From Ophiosphaerella korrae (Eukaryota; Ascomycota; Dothideomycetes; Pleosporales; Phaeosphaeriaceae): a DNA stretch of 64,000 nt. The stretch lies in contig JALNQF010000016.1 of the NCBI GenBank assembly GCA_028456385.1, forward strand, positions 1 through 64,000, given 5' to 3'. A program made the position numbers and the translations under genes. The notes beneath the pieces were generated by a model. That model was not told the DNA's origin and made no database searches. It worked only from the letters and a program-made list of their open reading frames with translations. Of this stretch, positions 1-9,286 are shown one piece after another. Position 1 is the first letter of the stretch, and each line of letters opens with the position of its first letter.

Positions 1-113
1 GTGCTTAGCTTAATACTTAGCTTAATACTTAAGTTAATACTTAAGTTAATACTTAAGTTAATACTTAAGTTAATACTTAAGTTAATACTCGAGTTAATAC
101 TTAAGTTAATATA
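1..113. repeat. 12-bp AT-rich tandem repeat
   Basis: About nine copies of a 12-base unit of the form TTAATACTTAAG, with one CTCGAG variant near 91 and two diverged copies at the left edge. The array is cut by the window start. It lies in RIP-like AT-rich DNA and has no coding potential. It may be an array inside the retroelement described next. Confidence 0.85.
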
Positions 114-119
114 AGTAGA

Positions 120-2337
120 TACTAGTTTGCTTAACTTAGTTAAGGTAGTAAGACTCTTAATTATTAGATTTAAAGGAAGTTATAGTAGTTTAGTAAAAAG
201 GCTTTTTTGTAATAGCTATATAAAGGCTTTATTAGAGAGGGATACTAAGGCTTTTAGAAAAGCCCTTTTTTAGATTAATTACTTCTAACTTAATAGTACT
301 AGGTATAAACTAAGTAGATTAATTCTACTATCTATCTTTAGCCCTACGCTCTATCTATATATCTACAATATAGTAGTCTTAGCTAGGTCTCTTAAGATAG
401 TAGCGAGCTAGATCTTTAATACTCTTTCTATTAAGGTACTAGTTTCTTTATTATATTAGTCGTACTAACGTAGTCTATCTTCTTGTATATAAGATTCTTT
501 ATTTAATTCCTTTATTTATAAAAGTTAAGGCTATAATCCTTTTAGCTATAGTAAGGTTAGTAGCTTAGCGATTGTACATATAATTACGTATCTAATTACG
601 TATCGAGTATCTAATCGTATAACTTATCTAACAAGAATACTAAGAATTTAAGTATTTTAGTTTCTAAAAGGAGAAAACTTTATAAATAGACTTAAAGAAA
701 TATACAATTAACTATAATAAGACGTAGAATTCTTATAGGATTAGATAGTAAAGTACTATAATAAGAAATACTAAAAAGGACCTTAATTTAGAAAGAGAGA
801 AAAAGTATAGTTAGTATAAAGGAATATTAAGAGTAAATAATTAAGCTCTAAACTAAACTACGTTAAAATAAGACTATATAAGATTAAAAAGAAAGTTATA
901 CTAGTTATATTTAAATTAAAGCTACTAGATAAAATAAAGATATACCTAATATTCTACGTAGTACTACTAGAAAAGGTACTATAAGAAGTAGAACTACTAG
1001 TGTACAAAGTAGATAGGTATAGAAAATAAAAAGAGTAAGAAGTTAAAGAAATCCTATAATACTAGTTCTATAATAGAAGGAACTATTACCTAGTAGAATA
1101 GATAGGTATAGATAAGAAAGGGAAACTATAGGAAAAAATATAGAAACTAGAGGATAACCTTAGTTACTCTAAGAAACTAGAAGAGTTCTAAAATTAAAAC
1201 CCTCTAGAGCGCCTTGTAGTAAACTAAGAAGACTAACGTTACTACTAAAGGATAGAGAGGAGATAAAAGTACCTAACTTAGTAGAAGCTAGAACAGCCTC
1301 TACAATAGCCTTAAAATTAAGCTTAGACTCTAAAGAAATAGCTTACTTAATAGATTTTATATTATTTAAGACCTTTATCTTATATAGATAAACTAAATAA
1401 GTATAATTTTCTACCTATATACTTAGAATCTAATTACATTTCTCTTTAGCTACTATAATCTATTTAGATAGTATACTTTAAGCGTAGTTAATAGCTCTTT
1501 CTATTATAAATAAGTATAGACGTAAGAATTAGTATTATTAACTTATACTCTACTAGGGATACCCTAGAAAGATTATAAGATAATTAGGTATTAGCCTAAA
1601 TATACGCCTTATAAGCCTTACTATACTTTAAAGAAATATAGTCTAATAGAAGATTTAAGGACTTATAACAAGAATATAGAAATATTACTACTTTATAGAG
1701 TAATACGCGATTAGCTAATTAAATACAATAGAGGGTAGATTTAGTAGGTATAGAGATAGGGAATAAAGAACTTAATATTAATAAAGAAACTAGATTAATA
1801 ACCTTAGCTCTAGGATAGGAAAACAAGGGCCTACCTAAAGAAGGAGATAGTATTATAGGCGTAATAAGAGAAATTAAAATAGAACTAATTAGTCTTAATC
1901 TAAGCGCTAACGAAGTATAGGACGAGTAGGGTAATAACCTTAAATAGGAAGTTACCTATAATTAGGACACGTAGTAGTAATCTATAATAACGTATAATAG
2001 ATTAGAGTAATCTATAATTACGTGCAATAGATTAGTAGTAATTTGTAATAACGTACAATAGATTAGAGTAATCTGTAATTACGTGCGATAGATTAGTAGT
2101 AATCTATAATAATATATAATAGATTACTACAAGTATATAGCTATAGTAACGCGTATCGTTAGGATAGTATTAGTAATTCAATCCCTTAACTATAGAACAC
2201 TAATACAAGACAGTTACAAAACATCTTCTATTGTTTATAGTTATTATAGATTACTATATAAGCTTTTACTATTACTTCTTAATCTACTAACTTTTACAAG
2301 ATAAGTATCTATAGTTAATAATAGGTAGCCCGTTACA
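120..2337 (+). mobile_element. RIP-degraded Gypsy (chromovirus) LTR retrotransposon, 3' part
   Basis: The DNA is extremely AT-rich, full of TpA, and has stops in every frame. On the plus strand a Gypsy polyprotein tail is still readable through the stops. It has the integrase C-terminal region at about 720-1000, with residues such as KIYLIFYVVLLEKV, the usual sequence just before the chromodomain. A chromodomain follows at about 1030-1195, with YYLVE followed by W-to-stop and KLEDNLSYSKKLEEF. This marks a chromovirus. The right end is read as a 3' LTR ending in CCCGTTACA at 2337, because the neighbouring transposase reading frame resumes exactly after it. The 5' part lies outside the window and the LTR start is not resolved. 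C-to-T decay fits RIP (inference). Confidence 0.75.
1975..2125. repeat. Near-palindromic minisatellite in the retroelement LTR region
   Basis: Five alternating units of about 33 and 28 bases follow one another. Each contains a near-palindrome that starts AATCTAT and ends ATAGATT around a central ACGT or ACGTG core. The last copy has lost its ACG to AT drift. The array lies inside the region read as the 3' LTR and could form hairpins. No function can be assigned. Confidence 0.7.
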
Positions 2338-2831
2338 CTAATTATAAAGCCTTTCTTATCTATATTATATATATACTATAGCTCTATCTAATATTCTTCT
2401 ATCTTTTAATATAATAAGTTAAAGTATAGCTTATACTATATATAAGAATTAGATTTATAGTATTTATAGTTAATACTAGTAGTCTATTTAGATATAAGTA
2501 AGCTCTAGTTTTAATAAAAGAAGTAAGTTACCTAGCTCTAGCTAATAGTCTTATAAGCTACCTATAACGCTAAATTTCTTATTATCTCTCTTATAGGTAG
2601 AAAGCCTCTCTCTATAAGCTTTTTAATATATTATATAAGCTTATACTCTTGTTATAGGCTAAGCTTTCTCTAGTTAAGGTTTCTATGCTGTTCTAAGCTT
2701 GTTAGGCCCTAGTGTCTTTAGCTTAGCGTAGTTTGTTTAACACTAAATTTAGTAGCAACTTCTGTGTATAAAAAATCTTCTCCTAGTTCTCGCGATTCAA
2801 TTTCTTCAATTGCAGCTTGAATCGGGTCCAT
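2338..2831 (-). pseudogene. Fot1/pogo-type (Tc1-mariner) transposase, N-terminal part, RIP-degraded
   Basis: The minus strand from the ATG at 2831 reads MDPIQAAIEEIESRE, the hallmark start of fungal Fot1/pogo transposases. It continues with the helix-turn-helix stretch FLYTEVATKFSV and, after many stops, with YNIDKKGFII, the conserved catalytic-core start (usually N-DEKGF). The first 90 bases are GC-balanced and the rest is heavily AT-shifted. The frame is interrupted at 2337/2338 by the end of the Gypsy element, so the Gypsy inserted into the pogo copy. The remaining catalytic DD-E/D part should lie to the left of the window. Terminal inverted repeats were not identified. The copy is non-functional. 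Confidence 0.85.
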
Positions 2832-4237
2832 ATTGGTGGAGTTATCGCGTATTGAAGAGAGGTGGGTCAGACTCAAGTTTGGTGTTCGCGTGCATACCGT
2901 GCACAGGCACGTTATATCTAGCCACTAACTACAACTTCTTTTCTACGTGACGTAGGGCCGAGTCGACTTAGGTATCTTGGTTAGTAGTCGCGTGCGCTAC
3001 AGGGGGACCTTGATGCTGGGTTTCTATAGCAGTTAGCTAACGGCGTGCTGTTGGTAGATACTGTAGGGGCAACCGACTAGCTGAGAGAGGCCCTTTTTGA
3101 GCTGATTCTGCCCCTCTAGGTGGGGTTGCATAGGCTTTCTGGGGGGGTGAACTTGACGATATAGGTGGTTCTAGGGCAAACTTGCTGGTGTAGACTGTTG
3201 TTTTCGACCTTGGATTAGGGGCGGCTCGACGAGATAGGCTTGGTTGGGGTGTATTTGACGGGTATATTAGCATAGATATGCTCGCAAATAGTAGTAAATA
3301 CTTGGGGTGAGCTGGGCACCCTAGTATTACGTCCTTATAATATTCTGGCCCTCTTTTCATCAAGAACCTTGTATGTATCCCTATTTTGTACGCCTTTCAA
3401 AGGGATAACATATCACAGACTCGCCATTCCCACCGCATTTAAGGTCTACTTCCTTTTTCGAGAGCGTCAATCGGAGCGCCATGACCCAACATCAACTGAC
3501 GTCGAAATTGTTATATCGTCTATCTTAGTAGCCACGATAACCATTATGGCTACCACCTTACCTTTCATGAACCCCGTCATGGGGCATTTACAACCAGGCT
3601 GGTCTACGGGAGCCGTACGCTTGAGTGTCGGTGTCGACCAACACCCAACAAGATATAACAGTTAACAGTTTTTATGAATAGATAATCCATATTATGGCGT
3701 AGTTATGGTCATGAAGCCACTGGCATCCGTCGAGCGCTGCAACAAGAGCATGGCTGACACTAAATTCGATAGCAACTAAATGAATTTAATGTAACCGAAG
3801 TAGAAACCTTCAGAGAGTCTGAATGTTTGGCAAAAATAACTGTCTGGGCGGCACCTCAATAAACAGGCTGCAGATGATGTCGTGAAGTAAGCGCCCCCGG
3901 CATAGTTTATTTATGGATGTGTAGCCAATAAGCGTCCCCTCACGTGCGCTGATTTTGCAGAGCATACACGCAAATTGAAACCTGGCTGTAAAAATGAGTA
4001 TTTAAGTATTTAGACTTTTCGTGACGTGAATCAATCGAACTTATAATCTCAGCTGTGGTGGAGCAATCCACTCCTAGCTTCAACTTCCATCAAAATCTCG
4101 CCGGTAGTTTTCCGTTTCTGTACTTCTGCAGCCGCCACCTTCTGTTTCAGAGACAAAAGTCCAAAACGATTCTTAAGTATATAAGCCTAAAAACGGCCAT
4201 GTTAGCATGTAGATTAAACATTGGAGTCGTTATTCAC
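2832..4237. other. No supported gene; repeat-derived transition zone
   Basis: Base composition returns to balanced here. A 108-codon minus-strand frame at 3037-3363 and a 98-codon plus-strand frame at 3369-3665 are open, but I recognise neither. The minus one is Pro/Ser/Arg-rich and could be the end of another transposon. The stretch 2832-3000 may hold the terminal sequence of the pogo element. No complete gene is supported. Confidence 0.4.
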
Positions 4238-5158
4238 TTACTCAAGCTGTTGCCCAAAGGTGGATGCCAGCCATAGGCGCGTCGCCAGAACACCTAACCA
4301 GTGATGCTGCTGCGGCTGTGGTTTGAGAATGTTCCGAACCACCCTTTTGGCATACTCTTGTGTGTCCATGGACTGCGCTCCGACACCCTGGCCGGTCATC
4401 CCTCCTTCAATTGTCTTTGCCTCCAGGAGATAGAGTCAAGTTGGTGGCAATTTTTTTCACAGAAAGATTCGAAAGGAAGTTCTACTGTATTGCGTCTGTG
4501 ATCACCTTTAAACCAGAAATTTGTTATTGTATGCCCATAAATTTCCAATGGTGGCCTTACCAAGATTACTTTCACATTGAACGGCTTCGTCTCCAGTCTC
4601 AATGTGTCACTCCAGTGATGCACCGCGGCGCAACAAGCGTTGTGCATCACAGAAAAGGGTGGGGGCAGACCCCACTGATGCTTTTAATGTTGACAATTGT
4701 GCCGTTACGTTTGATGAGCAGTGGTGCGAATGCCTGTGTCACCTAAACACGGCCAAAGAGATTTGTCTCGAAGACTGCTTTTGCTGCATCCACATCTACA
4801 TCTAGAACTGGCATCGAATACCCTGCATAGTTGGTCAAGAAAAATTGTTTTGTATCAGAACTGTCATTCAAGCACACACCCAATTATATAAGATGCAAAT
4901 GCAAGACTCACCCATACCAGCATTGTTGACCAATATGTCAAGCGCAGTAATTGTTTTGGCCACGTTCTGCACACACTCCTGATTACAAACATCCAATCTC
5001 AATATCTTAATTCCAGCATCTTCCAGGGCCTTAGCTTTAGATACATCGCGTACTGTTGCAATCACATTGAGCCCTTTGCGATGGAATTCGAAGGCCAAGG
5101 CTTCGCCGATTCCTTCCTCACTGCATCCTGTAATCAACACGGTCTTTTTTTCTGGCAT
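4238..5158 (-). pseudogene. AYR1-like short-chain dehydrogenase/reductase, pseudogene
   Basis: The first exon (5158 to about 4910) encodes a classical SDR N-terminus. KTVLITGCSEEGIGEALA is the Rossmann glycine motif and DILVNNAGMG is the NNAG motif, right before a GTGAGT donor. Family knowledge: the closest type is NADPH-dependent 1-acyl-dihydroxyacetone-phosphate reductase (Ayr1), about 280 residues. Downstream the family sequence continues (VFETNLFGRV, VTQAFAPLL, NGTIVNI) but is broken by a TAG at 4743-4745 and by a one-base shift near 4650-4680. In the shifted frame the catalytic YxxxK region reads MHNACCAAVHHWSDTLRLE, so the catalytic Tyr and Lys are both gone. The C-terminus ends at 4238. 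The gene lies head-to-head with the P450 pseudogene. Confidence 0.8.
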
Positions 5159-5446
5159 GACTGACAGTGTAGCTTCTATTCAACTTGATAGTTTGCAGCC
5201 GCATGTCGAGTTGTCCGCTCGCGGCTCTGTCGGTTTTGGACATGGGTAAGGAAACGCGCCGAATTCGGGCATTTTCCAGGCAAAGTTTCTCCGTGTTTGT
5301 CATGTCTCAGAACTAGATCACATGTTCTCTCTGATAGATACGGTTTGATAGCCTTGTTCTCTCTGTATTGGTTTGAAGATCTGCTCACAGGTCATAATCA
5401 AGAAAAGTTGTAGTGAGTCGCATCAGTAAAAATCGACATCCGCACC

Positions 5447-7381
5447 ATGCCCGAATGGTTGGATCGTACTCCACAGGAGCTTGCTAATTGGGGATTGTTG
5501 ATAGTAAGTCTAGCTCGATTGAAAAGGGACTATGATGATTAGTAACCAGAAAAAGATTCTCGTTTTTGGCGCCACTCGAGCATTATACAACCTCTATTTC
5601 CACCCATTGGCTCGATATCCTGGACCAACAATAGCTGCGGTTTTCAATGTCTAGTATGCATATCACTGACTATTCGGAAGGTAACCTTGGGCGATTGAGA
5701 AATCTTTGCAAAAATATGGTACGATATTAAGCTGAGTTGTTGTAGATGTTGGGCTGAGCCTTTGAAGGCGATGTAGTGAGAATCGCACCAGATGGCCTGT
5801 TTTTTTTGACTTGGAAAGCTTATAAAGGTGTGTGGCATTCTTGCCAGATTTTAAAACACGGATCGAGGCCACCATGACAAGAAATTTGTGAGGCTGGGTT
5901 CTATACCACCAGACCAAACGTGACCAAAGGAGGTACAGTATGCCGAATAGGCATACTGGGCATAGAATAGTATATATACTGGATACCTATCGGTGGCCCA
6001 ACGGGTCACCTATGGGAAATACCCGTGAAAAAATTTGAGCTGAAACAGAAAGCAGACATATAAGTACACACTAGCAAATCAAGTCCTATGTTTCCGAAGA
6101 CTAAGTTTCAGGACATTGGCGAGAAAGAGCTAGGAGTGACAGCAAAACGATATCCCGAAAAGCACCGAATAGCGAGGAAGATGCTCATCCCACGATTCAG
6201 TGCACGAGCTCTCAAAACCCTAGAGCACGTTATTCACGACCACACATATGCCTTTATTGCGCAGATTCAACTACATGGAGATACGGCTGAAGGAATCGAT
6301 TTCTGCGAGGCAAGTGTTCGTGACGATATACAATGTAGTGTTGAGACTGATCTTTTCAAGTGGTGTCATTGATTGGCTTGGGATATCTTGGGCGATATGG
6401 CTTATGGACGTAAATTCGACAATGTCAAAGATCGTAAGTCTACTATGATTTAACACTTAGCAGCCAACTGAGCTTATAAAGAGAAGCCGTACAACACTTT
6501 AGCAGCTTTCATGAATATAGGTTACTGGGCAACGACACCACAAGTCTCTCTCTGCTTCCCACTCCTGCGGCCTTTTATCTTCCTCATGTTTCCACCCTCG
6601 TTGAAAACGCTTGTGCCCAGGCTGTTGAGAATGAATCACGAAGAGATGGGGAAACGTGTGGCCCGACAGGATGAGCTTGAACATCCGAATCTATTCGAAT
6701 ATATACTACCATCGAAATCGGAGACACCGCCTGATGAGGACTGGCTGTTATCGCATGCAAATGTCTTAATTGTCGCAGGATTCGATCCTCATGCCAACTT
6801 GTATCCAAGCGCAGTATATTACTTGTGCAAGCATCTAGAGAAGCTAGTGCTAGCAGTTGATGAGGTGCGTGGGGCTTTCTCTGCATACGGCGATATTACT
6901 GTGGATACGCTTCAGGGCCTAGAATACCTGCAGGCAGTAATCAGTGAAGCGCTGCCATTACATACCAATGCAGCTTTTGGGCTGCCCCGGTTTCGTCCAG
7001 GAGCGACAGTAGATGGCCATTTTGTGCCCAAAGAAGTTCGTATCCCCCCCTTGTATCGTAGGTGCGCCGTTGACGTGTCAGCAGACAACGGTATCGACTG
7101 CGTTCTTCACGAAAACTCATTCGAACCGATTTTTTGCGAGAGCGCGAGAATTTTGTTCTGAAAGGTGGTTGCCTGAAGGTCATCCTTTGCACGAGGAGCG
7201 AGTTGCTAGTGACGAGAGATCAGCTTTTCATCCATTCTCGCTAGGAACTAGGGGGTGCCCGGGTGAGCATGTCAGCATCGTTCAGGCACGGATATTTCTG
7301 GCCAAACTGTCCGTTAATACCTTTTATGTCTATACGCATCAGGCTCGAATCGCAGTCTTGAATTGGGTAGGTGTAGAGTAA
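5447..7381 (+). pseudogene. Cytochrome P450 (CYP65-like), pseudogene
   Basis: The ATG at 5447 opens MPEWLDRTPQELANW. A 45-base intron (5504-5548) follows, then a membrane anchor and LYFHPLARYPGP, the usual hinge of fungal P450s of the isotrichodermin C-15 hydroxylase type. Stops interrupt the next 400 bases. The frame is readable again from 6088 to 6430 and from 6511 to about 7040. The I-helix motif (normally AGTDT) is AGFDPHA. The ExxR motif is EALP, so its obligatory Arg is lost. A frameshift lies between 7030 and 7150. The heme loop FSLGTRGCPGEH, with its Cys, survives at about 7222-7265. Several independent lesions mean no activity. With the divergent SDR it may be the remnant of a secondary-metabolite locus (inference). 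Confidence 0.85.
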
Positions 7382-7747
7382 ATATGACCCCTTTTTCTCC
7401 TATTTGCTAGTTTAAATATAGGAATAGTTTCTCCTTCCGGTGCCATTCGGTCCGATCGCATTACTTTTGTTTGTAACCACAGAAGAACCACTGAACCGAA
7501 GTTAGTTGATTATCTTATCCAGCGTTTCTCTACAGTATCAGTCCTTCGATTTCGACTAGGTCCATGGATTTTGGCGCGGAAGTCTAGCAATGCTTGGCGC
7601 ACTGCCAAACTCTACGGTGCTTCTTATTCTTCCTTCACTAATCTTAGTACTAATATATCTCGGAATTGCGGATGGCATCCCGCTAGTACTTCAAGGCGGT
7701 CATCTCGGTGCCTCCTCGTGTCTTCTGCGGTGGACAGCAGCTCTCGC

Positions 7748-7756
7748 TATATAAAG
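7748..7756 (+). promoter_or_regulatory. TATA box of the small secreted protein gene
   Basis: TATATAAAG lies 86 bases before the ATG at 7842. It is followed by a C/A-rich leader with CCACACCAACAAC, typical of well-expressed fungal genes. No other TATA-like element lies nearer. Confidence 0.5.
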
Positions 7757-7841
7757 AATGGAATTCACACCCAACTCACTGACCACCACACCAACAACTT
7801 CTATATCAAAAAAACAACCCGAACTTTACCTAGTTTTCAAC

Positions 7842-8312
7842 ATGCACGCCAGCTCCATTGTCGCTCTCGCCCTCGGCGCCACCGCTGTCTCTGCGGCTGT
7901 TCTCTCAGCTAGAGATACCTGTGATCCATTTTGCCAGTTCCCAGCAAGCATCGACTGCCCAGTTCGAGGCGGCGTTCACGTCATGAAGGCGGAGCTCACT
8001 GAGGCAGTTCGCAACGCCAAGCGAGAGGGAGCGCCTCGCGAAACCGATGCAAACAACCTTGCTACCGCCCATTGCAGCGACAATAAGTTCCGTGGCATTC
8101 CTCTCTGGGTCGTAAGTTTCTCCTTCGAGGGGAAGAGTAGCCTTGCGCCAAAATCCACATGCTGACTTTCACATCTGCAGACCGGTATTCCCTCTTCGGC
8201 TGGTAGCGTTTTCTATGCCCTGGCACCCAACGGGACGTTCTACTTCTGCAGCACGACGTCGGGTACCTCCAACGGCTGGCCTTCCACCTGCCGCGAGAAC
8301 AGCACCCCATAA
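7842..8312 (+). CDS. Small secreted cysteine-containing protein
   Basis: Two exons (7842-8111 and 8182-8312 or one base earlier; the intron starts GTAAGT and ends in CTGCAG) give about 133 residues. The start carries a clear signal peptide: MHASS, then a hydrophobic Ala/Leu/Val core ending AVSAA near residue 20. The mature part holds six or so cysteines (CDPFC, DCP, HC, FC, TC), which allows disulfide pairing, and an NST sequon at the end. I do not recognise the family. Size, signal, cysteines and position in a transposon-rich compartment fit a candidate effector (inference). It looks intact among broken neighbours. A small extracellular ribonuclease is an alternative, but no RNase T1 catalytic pattern is visible. 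Confidence 0.7.
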
Positions 8313-9029
8313 GCACCTGGCTTTGATAATGTCGATATACTATCAAATCCAGGGTTGTAACGGGATTAGTAGATGAAACCTAAGCCTACTGTTATGAGGA
8401 TAGGACGCCCTGATGAGGAGTTTCATTGTGCCTTGCAGCAAATTGGTTCGCAAAAGCACGGCGAGAATTTAAAGGAATACTGGGAGGACGATGATTCTAC
8501 ACAAGGCTTCTTGGCTCTATACGCTTTTGAAGAGTACACTCTAGATAAAATCGAGTTTTTGTAAGCAGGATCAGAAGATTGAGACTCTTAAGAGAATATG
8601 ATTAGCTCTTGCTGGCATAACTATATTGAGCGAGTTATGATTGATATCCGATAAGCAAGAATATCTCCTCCAGTGACGGGACATGAAATCGGGACCGGTA
8701 AAGCATTGAGAGTCCGTGTCCCTGCTAGTTTGGGGCCCATATTCAGGACTCATTCATGCTCAAAATCGTGCACCTGCCGGTAATTTTCAAGCTTGATTAC
8801 GGCATAACCAAGCTAGCTCGTGCTCCGCTCAGGCCGTATCCTGTTAGTTCGTATCTGCTCAGGGTAAGCCCAGGTTCACTCAGCCACTTCTTAGCGGGGG
8901 GCCTGATTTCAGGACCGCATTGTGTGATCAGGTTGTAAGATGGAAATATTATTGTTTTTATATTGAAAAGCAATGTACATTCTGCCGCCACTTTCGGCGG
9001 CATCTGCCACCCTTGTCGTAGGGCATTGT
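8313..9029. other. No supported gene
   Basis: I see only short frames. A 63-codon plus-strand frame at 8373-8564 has protein-like composition but no recognisable motif and no secretion signal. The rest looks like degraded sequence between the secreted-protein gene and the HET fragment. Confidence 0.4.
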
Positions 9030-9286
9030 CGTCGGTGGTGAGTCTGTATAATGCAACAACTATCCACTTAAACATATTTTAAGCCATCCCTAGCAGCCTG
9101 CTCACCGCGGAATTTGATTTTCTCATACACAGCCTTGCTTCTACCTGAATCCTTGACCATATCCTCGAATATGACTTCTTGACTCCCCCAAGTGTGAGAG
9201 AGGATGGAATATCGAGGAATCGCGCGATAGAGGAACTCCTCAGTTAGGCGGAAGTCTCCGTTCGGTAGGGGTTCCAAGAGACGCAT
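9030..9286 (-). pseudogene. HET-domain (heterokaryon incompatibility) N-terminal fragment
   Basis: The minus strand from 9286 reads MRLLEPLPNGDFRLTEEF, then YSILSHTWG and EQAARDGLKY. These are the diagnostic first motifs of fungal HET proteins, which trigger incompatibility cell death. The next motif, normally FWVDTCCID, is present as V-stop-VDSCCI: the Trp codon TGG has become TAA at about 9068-9070. After about ten more residues family similarity ends. Family members usually exceed 500 residues, so this is a truncated, nonsense-bearing remnant. The G-to-A changes fit RIP. Confidence 0.8.

Noticed and set aside
3037..3363. 108-codon minus-strand frame as a gene
   Set aside because: Composition is Pro/Ser-rich and low complexity, with no start context, motif or partner exon, and it sits next to transposon debris.
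2739..3777. Imperfect 21-base repeat ACACTAAATT...AGCAACT at 2740 and 3757, resembling a flank of a transposon
   Set aside because: The first copy is inside the pogo coding frame and the flanking bases of the second show no further transposase similarity. It is probably chance or a tiny fragment.
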